64,000 bases of DNA from Acidimicrobiia bacterium (GTDB taxonomy: Bacteria > Acidobacteriota > Terriglobia > Bryobacterales > Bryobacteraceae), in the NCBI GenBank assembly GCA_016871315.1, contig VFZE01000006.1, forward strand, positions 62,001 to 126,000, given 5' to 3'. This document shows, one piece after another, positions 33,629 through 41,713 of the stretch. Numbering within the stretch: position 1 is the stretch's first letter; the number at the start of each line of letters is the position of its first letter. Below the pieces are notes generated by a model. It did no database searches. It saw only the letters and a program-made list of their open reading frames with translations, and had not been told where the DNA came from. Position numbers and translations under genes: made by a program.

Positions 33629-34447
33629 ATGGGGAAGAAGACAACGGAACCTCCGCGCAAGCACTGGAGGCATTATGTGCTTCCCGCGCTGGCCTGCTGC
33701 CTGGTATTGCTGGCTGTCCTGGTGACGTTTCAGGAGATGGAGCGGTTCCTCATTCATGACGTCCGCTTCGGCCTGCGCCGGGCCGATCTGCCCGGGCAGG
33801 CTTCGCCCGATCTGCGCATCACCGGCTTAAACCGCACCTCTGCCGCGCAAGTGCGCAAGCTTTTCACCGAAGATGCCGGGCGCAGCGTTTATCTGCTCCC
33901 GCTGGCCGAGCGCCGGGAAAGCATCCGCGCCATCGGCTGGGTGAAAGACGCCTCTGTCAGCCGTGCCTGGCCGAACCGCGTGGAGGTGCGCATTCAGGAA
34001 CGGAAGCCGCAAGCCTTTGTACGGCTGGCCGGCGGTGGCCGCGCCGCACGCCCGATGCTGATCGATGAAGACGGCGTGATTCTTCCCGTTCCCCACGATC
34101 CCGTAAGGTTGGAACTGCCGGTTCTGGCCGGCATCGGCGAGCATCATACGCAGCAGGAACGCGCGGTGCGCGTACGCCTGCTGCAGGAAGTGGAAGGCCA
34201 GCTCGGTTCGCTGAAGGAATCGATTTCCGAATACGACCTTCACGACCTTTCCTGCGTGCGGCTCGCCATGCAGGTGGAAGGCGAGCCGGTGGTGGTGCTG
34301 GTGGGAACGGAACATTATGCGCGGCGCGTGGAGTTGTTTCTGCGCTACTTCAAGGAGATCCGGCGGAAGGCGCCCGGCGCCGGCACATTCGATCTTCGTT
34401 TAGAGGGCCGCATCACGGTGGTGGAACAGGAGCCGGATGGCACATAA
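33629..34447 (+). CDS. ftsQ: Cell division protein FtsQ/DivIB
   Basis: A 272-residue bitopic protein. A short basic cytoplasmic tail is followed by a membrane helix (HYVLPALACCLVLLAVLVTF, about 15-35), a POTRA domain (about 65-135: ITGLNRTSAAQVRKLF, then SVSRAWPNRVEVRIQERKPQAFVRL) and the FtsQ/DivIB beta domain. FtsQ recruits FtsB/FtsL to the divisome. The ATG sits immediately after the murC stop, and the gene overlaps ftsA by 11 bp. Sequence conservation in this family is low, but POTRA motifs and position agree. Confidence 0.9.
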   Translation: MGKKTTEPPRKHWRHYVLPALACCLVLLAVLVTFQEMERFLIHDVRFGLRRADLPGQASPDLRITGLNRTSAAQVRKLFTEDAGRSVYLLPLAERRESIRAIGWVKDASVSRAWPNRVEVRIQERKPQAFVRLAGGGRAARPMLIDEDGVILPVPHDPVRLELPVLAGIGEHHTQQERAVRVRLLQEVEGQLGSLKESISEYDLHDLSCVRLAMQVEGEPVVVLVGTEHYARRVELFLRYFKEIRRKAPGAGTFDLRLEGRITVVEQEPDGT

Positions 34448-35657
34448 ACCCGAATACGCGGTCGGCGTCGACGCTGGATCCACGCGCACGCGCTGCGTGA
34501 TTTGCGTGGTGGAAGACGGCGAACTTCGTTTCCTCGGCGCCGGTTCGGCGCCATCGCAGGGATGGCAGCGCGGGCGCGCGGCAGATACCGCGAAGATCTC
34601 CGAGAGCATCAAGGCGGCCGTCAAAGAGGCCGAGTCGCGCGCCCGCGTTCTGGTGCGCAACGCCGTGCTCGGCATTGGCGGGCCGGAAGTGGAAGCCATG
34701 CAGGGCCGCGGAGTTTATGAGTTTAGCGTCCCCAAGGAGGTCACCGCGGAGGACCTCTCCTTTGCCGTCGGACTTGCCGCGCGCGTCCGCATGGAAGAAG
34801 AGCGCCGCCTCATCCATGTGCTTCCCCAGGATTTCACTGTCGACGGACGCGCCGGATTCCGCTACCCCGTGGGCGCCGTCTGCAGCCGCATCGAGGCCAA
34901 TGTCCTGCTGGTCACCGCCCTGGAAGTGGAACATGATAGCGTCGTCAGCGCCGCGCAGCAGGCCCATCTTCACGTCGAGGACACTGTTTTCGAACCCGTC
35001 GCTTCCGCCTACGCTTGTGTCTTCCCCAGTGAGCGCAGCCGCGGCGTCGCCGTGGTTGACCTCGGCGTCGATTCCACCAGCTTGGTCATCTACGACGGCG
35101 ACGCGGCGCTCACCGCCGTCAGCCTGCCCATCACCTCCGACCACCTCACGCGCGATCTTGCCGCCGGGCTCCGCTACACCAGCGGCATCACCGTGACGCT
35201 GGAGGACGCCGAGACGCTGAAGCGAGAATATGGCTGCGCCATGCGCGGCCTCACCAACGACAGCACCCTCATCGAGGTGCCGCTGGCCGACGGCCGCGGC
35301 TGGGTGGAAATCTCGCGCATGCAGATCAACGAGATTCTCGAGGCGCGGGCAGAAGAGATTTTCCTCTATGTACGCGAGGAGGCGGCCCGCGTCGGCATGG
35401 ATCAATCGTTGCTGGAAGGAGTCGTGCTGACCGGCGGCGGCGCCCGCTTGAGCGGACTGTGCGACATGGCCGAAAAGGTGTTGAGCTCGCCGGCCAAGTT
35501 TGGACTGGCGGCCGGGATTCGCAATTGGCCGCAGAATTTTCAAGACCCCGCCTGGTCGGTGGCGGCCGGGCTTGCGATGTATTCCGCGCGGCTCAGCCTG
35601 CGTAAAAACAACCGCCGGCGTCCGCCGGGGTTCTTCGGACTATTCGGATGGCAATAA
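34437..35657 (+). CDS. ftsA: Cell division actin-like protein FtsA
   Basis: A 406-residue actin-fold ATPase that tethers FtsZ to the membrane. It shows the phosphate-1 loop (VGVDAGSTRTRCVI), the SHS2/1C domain (GIGGPEVEAMQGRGVYEF), the phosphate-2 loop (VAVVDLGVDSTSLVIYDG) and the adenosine motif (VVLTGGGARLSGL). The C-terminal amphipathic membrane helix is RRPPGFFGLFGW, a compact form of the usual KLxxxFxxxFG targeting sequence. It starts within ftsQ and precedes ftsZ by 20 bp. Confidence 0.94.
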   Translation: MAHKPEYAVGVDAGSTRTRCVICVVEDGELRFLGAGSAPSQGWQRGRAADTAKISESIKAAVKEAESRARVLVRNAVLGIGGPEVEAMQGRGVYEFSVPKEVTAEDLSFAVGLAARVRMEEERRLIHVLPQDFTVDGRAGFRYPVGAVCSRIEANVLLVTALEVEHDSVVSAAQQAHLHVEDTVFEPVASAYACVFPSERSRGVAVVDLGVDSTSLVIYDGDAALTAVSLPITSDHLTRDLAAGLRYTSGITVTLEDAETLKREYGCAMRGLTNDSTLIEVPLADGRGWVEISRMQINEILEARAEEIFLYVREEAARVGMDQSLLEGVVLTGGGARLSGLCDMAEKVLSSPAKFGLAAGIRNWPQNFQDPAWSVAAGLAMYSARLSLRKNNRRRPPGFFGLFGWQ

Positions 35658-35677
35658 CGGGAAGGAGCAAACCAACG

Positions 35678-36946
35678 ATGCTGGGTAACTTCGACAACAG
35701 GAAGTTCGAAATGGCGGAAGACTTGATACTAGGCACCAAGATCAAGGTGCTCGGTGTCGGAGGCGCCGGCGGCAACGCCGTCGCGCGCATGCTGGAAGTC
35801 GGATTGGCAGGCGTGGAATTCTATGTGCTCAACACCGACAAGCAGGCCTTGCAAGCCTCTCCGGTGGCCAACAAACTGGCCATCGGCTCCAAGGTCACCA
35901 GCGGACTCGGCGCCGGAGCCAATCCCGAAATCGGCCGCCAGGCTGCGCTGGAAGACACCGAGCGCATCATTGAGATTCTCGAAGGGGCCGACATGGTGTT
36001 TGTCACCGCCGGTCTCGGCGGCGGCACCGGCACCGGCGCCGCTCCCGTCGTCGCCTCGCTGGCCAAGGAGCTGAACGCGCTTACCGTGGCGGTGGTCACC
36101 AAGCCGTTCCTGTTTGAAGGGCCGCGCCGCATGAAGCTGGCCGAACGCGGACTCGCCGAACTCGCCGGAACAGTGGACACGGTGATCACCATCCCGAACC
36201 GCCGGCTGATGGAGATCGCCCCGCGCGGCACCACGTTCCAGCAGGCGCTGCAAATGGCCGACGACGTGCTTCGCCAAGCGGTGCAGGGCATCAGCGACAT
36301 CATCACCACGCCCGGGCTGATCAATCGCGACTTCTCCGACATCAAGACCATCATGCTCGGCATGGGCTACGCGATGATGGGCACCTCTCTTGCCAGCGGC
36401 GAGAGCGCCGCCGCCGAAGCCGCGCGCAAGGCCATCAGCTCCCCGCTGCTGGAAGACGTCGGCGTGCTCGGCGCGCGCGGCATCCTCATCAACATCACCA
36501 GCTCCAGCCAGATCATGCTGCATGACGTGGATGATGCGTGTACGCTGATCCGCGAAGCCACCTCCAATGAAGAGGTGCAGATCAACTTCGGCGTGGTCAC
36601 CGATGAAACGATGGGTGATGAGGTGAAGGTCACCGTCATCGCCACCGGCTTTCAGAAGGAAGAAATGCCGTCTTTCGATTTCGATGCGCCGCGTGCGCGT
36701 GCCGCCGCCCTTGCCGCTCCCGTGCCGGACGATCCGCCGATTAGGGAAATTCCAGAGCCGGTGGCGGCTATGCCGGAACCCGAGCCGGAGCCCGAGCCGG
36801 AACCGCAGGCGATGGAATTCTCCGAGCCGGAGCCGCCAGTGGAGTTCACGCCGCCGCAGCCCGGTCCTCCGCCGCTGCCCGAGCCTCCGCCGAACGATCT
36901 CGATACGCCCGCCTTCATGCGGCGCGAGCGCCGGCTTTTCCACTAA
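35678..36946 (+). CDS. ftsZ: Cell division GTPase FtsZ
   Basis: A 422-residue tubulin-like GTPase that forms the Z ring. The ATG at 35678 is chosen because GGGAAGGAG lies about 10 bases upstream. GTP-binding motif GGGTGTG at 114-120, N-terminal KVLGVGGAGGNAV, and the catalytic T7 loop NRDFSDIKTIM. The linker is Pro/Glu-rich with a run of alternating Glu-Pro residues (about 370-378). The protein ends with DLDTPAFMRRERRLFH, a standard C-terminal conserved peptide for FtsA binding plus a basic end. Its stop overlaps the convergent sugar kinase by 4 bp. Confidence 0.97.
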   Translation: MLGNFDNRKFEMAEDLILGTKIKVLGVGGAGGNAVARMLEVGLAGVEFYVLNTDKQALQASPVANKLAIGSKVTSGLGAGANPEIGRQAALEDTERIIEILEGADMVFVTAGLGGGTGTGAAPVVASLAKELNALTVAVVTKPFLFEGPRRMKLAERGLAELAGTVDTVITIPNRRLMEIAPRGTTFQQALQMADDVLRQAVQGISDIITTPGLINRDFSDIKTIMLGMGYAMMGTSLASGESAAAEAARKAISSPLLEDVGVLGARGILINITSSSQIMLHDVDDACTLIREATSNEEVQINFGVVTDETMGDEVKVTVIATGFQKEEMPSFDFDAPRARAAALAAPVPDDPPIREIPEPVAAMPEPEPEPEPEPQAMEFSEPEPPVEFTPPQPGPPPLPEPPPNDLDTPAFMRRERRLFH

Positions 36947-38424
36947 GCGCCGGCCGCTTCCGTCAACTGGCCGAACCGCTTGTACGCCGATTCCCAGCGG
37001 GGGTCCGCGTGCGGCGCATATGTATCAACCGCAAAGGAGCGGCGCACGATTTCCCGCGCCTCCCGCAAGCCCTGCACTTGCCCCGCGCCCATCGCCTGCA
37101 CCAGCACGTTGCCCGCCGCTGTCGCCTCCACCGGGCCGGCCACTACGCTCCGCCCCGTGCAGTCGGCCACAAGCTGGTTCAATAAACGGTTCTGCGAGCC
37201 GCCGCCGACGATGTGGATCACCCGGATCGCCTCTTCCGTCAGCGTCTCGAGATTCTCCAGCACTTGGCGGTAGCGCAGCGCCAGGCTTTCCAGGATCACG
37301 CGCGTCATCGCCCCTGCTCCGGCAGGCGCCCGCTGGCCGCTGCGCTCGCAGTATGCCGCGATTCTTTCCGGCATGTGGCCGGGTTCCAGAAACGCGTCCG
37401 GCTGGATGAAGGCGGTGAAAGGCTCCGCGTCAGCGGCCAGCGCGATCAGTTGCTCGTAGCTGTAGTCATCGCCTGCCTGCTGCCAGGCGCGTTTGCACTC
37501 CTGCAGCGGCCACATCCCGGTGATGTTCTTGAGCAGGCGCACGCGGCCCTCGACGCCGATTTCGTTCGTGAAATTCATCTCGAGCGACCGTTCGTCAATC
37601 ACCGGCTCTTCGAGCTCGACGCCCATCAGCGACCATGTGCCGGAGCTGATATAGCACCAGCCCTCGCCGGTCTCGGCCGGCACTGCCGCCACCGCGCACG
37701 CCGTGTCATGGCCGGCCGTGGCATAGACCGGCGTTGTCCCGGGCAAACCGGTCGCATCGGCCACATATTCCAGCACCATACCCAGCCTTGTTCCCGGGCT
37801 CACGATCTCCGGGAGAATCGATGCATCCAGGCCGAGCCCGGTGACCAATTCCCGCGCCCACCCGCGGCGCCGTGGATCGTAGAACTGCGACGTGCTGGCG
37901 ATGGTCCGCTCCGCCTTCGCCTCGCCGGTGAGGAAGTAGTTGAAGATGTCGGGAATGAAAAGCAACTGCTTCGCGGCCTGCAGCGCCGGCGACGCGGCCA
38001 GCTTCATCGCGTACCACTGGTACAGCGAATTGATCTGCATGAACTGCACACCGGTGGCCGAGAAGATTCTCTCCTTTCCCACGGCGGCGAAGGCCGCCTC
38101 CGGCATGCCGTTGTTGCGTGAGTCGCGGTAATGACGCGGATTGTCGGCCAGCGCGCCGTCGGCTCCCAGGAAAGCGATATCGACGCCCCAGGTATCCACG
38201 CCGATTCCTTCGATGGCGGGACCCGGCTCGCGCGCCGCCACGGCCAGCCCTTCCAGAATCTCGTGCCACAGGCGCAGCGTGTCCCAATACAACCCGGTGG
38301 GAAGCCTTACGGGCGTGTTAACGAACCGGTGCAACGGCTTCAGACTCAGCCGGCCGCCTTCCAGCGTGCCGAGAATCACACGGCCGCTGTCGGCGCCCAG
38401 GTCCACGGCAATGTAGCGGCTCAT
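36943..38424 (-). CDS. FGGY-family carbohydrate kinase, rhamnulokinase-like
   Basis: A 493-residue sugar kinase. N-terminal IAVDLGADSGRVILGTL and the substrate-side GIGVDTWGVDIAFLG match rhamnulokinase (RhaB)-like FGGY enzymes. Further motifs are YATAGHDTACAVAAVPAE (FGGY signature region with catalytic Asp), WCYISSGTWSLMGVE and IHIVGGGSQNRLLNQLVADCTGRSVVAGPVEATAAGNVLVQAMG. It probably phosphorylates a keto-deoxysugar such as L-rhamnulose, though no rhamnose isomerase or aldolase gene is adjacent. Its start overlaps the stop of the zinc dehydrogenase (ATGA), so the two form an operon. Confidence 0.88.
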   Translation of the reverse strand: MSRYIAVDLGADSGRVILGTLEGGRLSLKPLHRFVNTPVRLPTGLYWDTLRLWHEILEGLAVAAREPGPAIEGIGVDTWGVDIAFLGADGALADNPRHYRDSRNNGMPEAAFAAVGKERIFSATGVQFMQINSLYQWYAMKLAASPALQAAKQLLFIPDIFNYFLTGEAKAERTIASTSQFYDPRRRGWARELVTGLGLDASILPEIVSPGTRLGMVLEYVADATGLPGTTPVYATAGHDTACAVAAVPAETGEGWCYISSGTWSLMGVELEEPVIDERSLEMNFTNEIGVEGRVRLLKNITGMWPLQECKRAWQQAGDDYSYEQLIALAADAEPFTAFIQPDAFLEPGHMPERIAAYCERSGQRAPAGAGAMTRVILESLALRYRQVLENLETLTEEAIRVIHIVGGGSQNRLLNQLVADCTGRSVVAGPVEATAAGNVLVQAMGAGQVQGLREAREIVRRSFAVDTYAPHADPRWESAYKRFGQLTEAAGA

Positions 38425-39452
38425 GGCATCTCAATCACGATCTTGCCCACCCCGTCGCGGTAGTGTTCCAGCAGCTCGAACGCCTCCGGTGTATTGTCGA
38501 TGGGCATGCGGTGCGTGATGATCGATTCGGGAATGCGCCCGTCGGCGAGCAGCCGGATCGCTTCCGCGCCGCGGTGATTGCTGCGCTTGATCGTCTGGAT
38601 GCGCAGCTCCTTCGCCATCGCGGTGTGCAGATCCACCGGAAAATTCTTCTGCGAAGGAATCCCCAGCAGCACAAACTGGCCTGCCGCGGCGGCCAGCGCC
38701 AGCCCCGCCTGAATCGTCTCCGGGGCGCCCGCTGCGTCGATCACCACTTCCGCGCCGCGCCCCTTGGTGACATCCATCACCGCGTCGACAATGCTCTCTT
38801 TACTCATGTCCAAAGCAACGTCGACGCCGGTCTGCCGCGCCAATCGTACGCGGTGCGCCACGCGGTCCGCCGTGATCACGCGGCCGGCGCCCGCCTGCCG
38901 CGCCAGCGCCGCCGCCAGCAGCCCGATGGGCCCGGTTCCCAGCACGACAACGGTGTCACCCACGCGGATGTTGACCAGCTCCAGCATATGCACGATCACT
39001 GCCACGGGTTCAATCAGCGCCGCCTGCAACGGCGTCAGATCCTCGGGCACGCGGTCCACGTTCCTTGCCGGCACCACCGCGTACTCGCGGAAGAAGCCTT
39101 CCGCATGCGGCCCGCCCATGAAGATGCCGTGTATGCAGTTATTGTGCCTGCCTGCCAGACAGTGCGTGCAGTGCCCGCAGCTGACGGTAGGCTCAATGGA
39201 AACCAGTTCACCGGGAGAATGTCCCGTGCCTGCGCCCGCCGCCGCTACTTCGCCGACAGGCTCATGCCCAAGCACCATCGGATAGACGGCGGGATTGTGT
39301 CCCACGCAGCCTTCCATGTACCAGTGCATGTCGCTGCCGCAGAGCCCCACCGAGCGCAGGCGCACCAGCAACTGTCCCGGGCCTGGCTCCGGCGGCGCCG
39401 CCGTTTCCCGCATCTCCAATTGCTTGGGCGCCACCAGCGCGACCGATTTCAT
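38421..39452 (-). CDS. Zinc-dependent alcohol/polyol dehydrogenase
   Basis: A 343-residue medium-chain dehydrogenase of the sorbitol/threonine dehydrogenase group. Catalytic zinc ligands: Cys38 (GLCGSDMHWY) and His63-Glu64 (LGHEPVGEV). Structural zinc: Cys92, 95, 98 and 106 in CGHCTHCLAGRHNNC. NAD-binding Rossmann fold VVLGTGPIGLLAAALARQAGA. It oxidises a sugar alcohol or secondary alcohol to a ketone. With the downstream sugar kinase (4-bp overlap) it may convert a polyol to a ketose phosphate. This is inference. Confidence 0.9.
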   Translation of the reverse strand: MKSVALVAPKQLEMRETAAPPEPGPGQLLVRLRSVGLCGSDMHWYMEGCVGHNPAVYPMVLGHEPVGEVAAAGAGTGHSPGELVSIEPTVSCGHCTHCLAGRHNNCIHGIFMGGPHAEGFFREYAVVPARNVDRVPEDLTPLQAALIEPVAVIVHMLELVNIRVGDTVVVLGTGPIGLLAAALARQAGAGRVITADRVAHRVRLARQTGVDVALDMSKESIVDAVMDVTKGRGAEVVIDAAGAPETIQAGLALAAAAGQFVLLGIPSQKNFPVDLHTAMAKELRIQTIKRSNHRGAEAIRLLADGRIPESIITHRMPIDNTPEAFELLEHYRDGVGKIVIEMP

Positions 39453-39528
39453 AACAAACAGCGTAGTATACCGCGTGCGCCGCGCGATTTAGTGTTAGTC
39501 TCTCTAGTTTGCGCCCAGCGGGCGCAGG

Positions 39529-41019
39529 ATGCGCGCAGTGCGAAACAAGGATGGCCTGATCCTCTTGTTGATTGTGATTCTAGGGGCGGCGCTTCGCTTG
39601 TTCCGCCTGGACGCGCAAGGCCTCTGGTACGACGAGTTATTCTCCGTCGCCCACTCGGTCCGCCCGCTTCCGGAGCTGATCCGCATTCTCGCCGAGGATG
39701 TCGCCCACCCGCCGCTTCACAACTTCGTCCTTCGCGCCTGGTTTCTTGTAGCCGGCTATGGATCGATGCAGGCGAGGTTGGTGTCGGTCATCTTCGGAAC
39801 GCTTTCCATTCCACTGCTGTTCTTACTCGCGCGCCGGTTCGCTGGTCCCGCGGCCGGCCTTTGCGCCGCCTTCCTGTTGGCCGTCTCGCAGATGGGCGTC
39901 TACTTTTCCCAGGAAGCGCGCGGTTATGCCCTACTTCAGTTTCTCTCCTTGATGGCGGCGCTGGTCTTCCTTTCCTTTCTCCAGAAGCCTGACCTGCTCC
40001 GGTCCTTTCTATTCGCCCTGCTCGGCCTGGCGATGCTCTACACGCACTACTACGGCGCAAGCACGCTGCTTGCGCTGGGCCTCTACTGGCTGATCTTTCG
40101 CAAGGAATGTTCGCCCCTGGTCTTCCCGCGGCTGACAGCCATTGCCGTGGCGTTGGGGATCGCCTGCATTCCCTGGATCTTTATCATCGCCCGCGCCGGC
40201 AAAGCGACCAAGGCGTATCTGTTCACGCCCAAGCCGACCTGGAGCCCCACTCTCTACTCGCCCATCGGTGCCTTCAACCACTTTCATGGCATGAAACTGG
40301 AATCCATCGAAGGCCTGACCTCTCACGCCGAAGTGCTGCTGGGCCTTGCCGTCTTTGCCTCCCTCATTGCCGCCGCGCTCTGGCTCGTACGCGGCGAAGC
40401 CCTACGCGGAGTTCTCCTCGGCTGCCTGCTATCGGCCACCCCCGTCGTCGTCGCGCTCCTTGTCGGCGTCACTGGTGCGATCTTCAACTACCGGCATTAC
40501 TCCTTCGCCATCCCAGGCTATTTTCTCGCCATCGCCATCGGCTGGAGACTCGTGCTCCGGAACTCCACGATCCGCTTCCTGTGGCTGGCCATTGCTTCCC
40601 TCCTCTGCGTCCTCGCCCTGCGGCCGGTCTATTTCAAGCCAACCAAGCCGGACTATCGTCAGGGCTTTCTCCCACTTGCCGAACACCATCGTCCGGGCGA
40701 CTGTGTCGCCGGACAGCCCCGTGTGTGGAGAAACCGGATTCACTACGCCTGGGAGGTCTATTACGGCGATCGAGCGGCGCTCCGCCTGGTGCCTTTCCAC
40801 CAACTCCCCGATGTGCCCTCGTCGTGCCGCCGGCTATGGTTGATCTGGGACCGCACTTGGTGGATGAACGCCAACCCACAGACCACCGCCGAGGCTGCTG
40901 AGATGGAAGCACGGCTGCGGGCACAGTTTGAGGTGGAGCGGGTCGACGAGCATGAGGCAATACGGCTGGTATTGTTGCGGCGTGTGCACAGCCGTTCCGG
41001 AACTCTGGAGACTCCCTGA
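39529..41019 (+). CDS. GT39-like membrane glycosyltransferase
   Basis: A 496-residue polytopic GT-C enzyme. The first periplasmic loop holds the acidic motif FRLDAQGLWYDELFSVAHS, resembling the catalytic D/E loop of the ArnT/PMT family. It is followed by DVAHPPLHNFVLRAWFLVAG and QARLVSVIFGTLSIPLLFLLARRFAG. About ten to eleven helices and a soluble C-terminal region with WEVYYGDRAALRLVP. It would transfer a sugar from a polyprenyl-phosphate donor to lipid or protein on the outer face of the inner membrane. Acceptor and donor unknown. It is divergent from the dehydrogenase gene. Confidence 0.82.
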   Translation: MRAVRNKDGLILLLIVILGAALRLFRLDAQGLWYDELFSVAHSVRPLPELIRILAEDVAHPPLHNFVLRAWFLVAGYGSMQARLVSVIFGTLSIPLLFLLARRFAGPAAGLCAAFLLAVSQMGVYFSQEARGYALLQFLSLMAALVFLSFLQKPDLLRSFLFALLGLAMLYTHYYGASTLLALGLYWLIFRKECSPLVFPRLTAIAVALGIACIPWIFIIARAGKATKAYLFTPKPTWSPTLYSPIGAFNHFHGMKLESIEGLTSHAEVLLGLAVFASLIAAALWLVRGEALRGVLLGCLLSATPVVVALLVGVTGAIFNYRHYSFAIPGYFLAIAIGWRLVLRNSTIRFLWLAIASLLCVLALRPVYFKPTKPDYRQGFLPLAEHHRPGDCVAGQPRVWRNRIHYAWEVYYGDRAALRLVPFHQLPDVPSSCRRLWLIWDRTWWMNANPQTTAEAAEMEARLRAQFEVERVDEHEAIRLVLLRRVHSRSGTLETP

Positions 41020-41160
41020 ATAGGCTTACTCCGGTTGGTGGCGCTTCAGAGCACTTCCAGAGGATTTCCCGAGCCAGTAGCTATTTTCGCAGCCGTGCAG
41101 AGGCTTGCTTTTCACGCAGACGCATTAGCAGCCGGGCTGTGCGGCGGCCCTTTTGGCCCC

Positions 41161-41691
41161 TCACCGGTTGAGCCGCAGCGTCTTGATGAAATTATCGAAC
41201 CGCACGTTGGCCACCGAAACCGCATCCATCATCGTGTCGTCGATTTCATCAGGCGCCTTCTGGTCCTGCGCTGGCGATCCATAGCCCAGCTGTGAAGTCG
41301 TGGCGCGCAAACGGTCGGCCAGGAATACCGCGATTGCGAGGTAGAAACGGCTGGCGAAGGCGGCATCGGCGGCGAGCTTTGCCTTGAGCCGCTCGCGATC
41401 GACAGCCAGCACGTGCGATGCCTCCATTGTTTGGACGGTGGCCGACGGCGGGCGCGCGTCGACGAAGGAGATCTCGCCCACGATCTCCCCGCTGAGCAGC
41501 GTCGCCACGCGCGCGCCGTTCGACCGCTTCACCTCCAGGCCCCCCTCCAGCACGAGAAACAACGACCCGACCGGCTCTCCTTCGCGGATCAAGACCGTGC
41601 CCGGCTCCAGGTACTGCTTCTCGCCGTTGCGCGCCAGCCAGTCGATATCGGTCTCCTCCAGCACGCCGAACAGGTACAGAACTTTTCTCAT
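41161..41691 (-). CDS. Cyclic nucleotide-binding-domain protein, possibly degenerate
   Basis: A 176-residue protein (ATG at 41691 with AAGGAAG upstream). It has a cNMP/CRP-type beta-roll: YLEPGTVLIREGEPVGSLFLVLEGGLEVKR, then SGEIVGEISFVDARPPSATVQ. The phosphate-binding cassette has the Gly-Glu pair, but Pro-Pro-Ser replaces the usual P-R, so the Arg that holds the cyclic phosphate is missing and ligand binding is doubtful. No helix-turn-helix follows; the C-terminal 50 residues are helical. It ends the peptide-export gene set and may be a structural or regulatory partner of the ABC proteins. Confidence 0.8.
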   Translation of the reverse strand: MRKVLYLFGVLEETDIDWLARNGEKQYLEPGTVLIREGEPVGSLFLVLEGGLEVKRSNGARVATLLSGEIVGEISFVDARPPSATVQTMEASHVLAVDRERLKAKLAADAAFASRFYLAIAVFLADRLRATTSQLGYGSPAQDQKAPDEIDDTMMDAVSVANVRFDNFIKTLRLNR

Positions 41692-41713
41692 CGGTGCACT
41701 TCCTTTTTCCTCA

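Noticed and set aside
41020-41160. Terminator between the GT39-like gene and the cNMP-domain gene
   Set aside because: Only very short G/C palindromes without a T-tract; not convincing.
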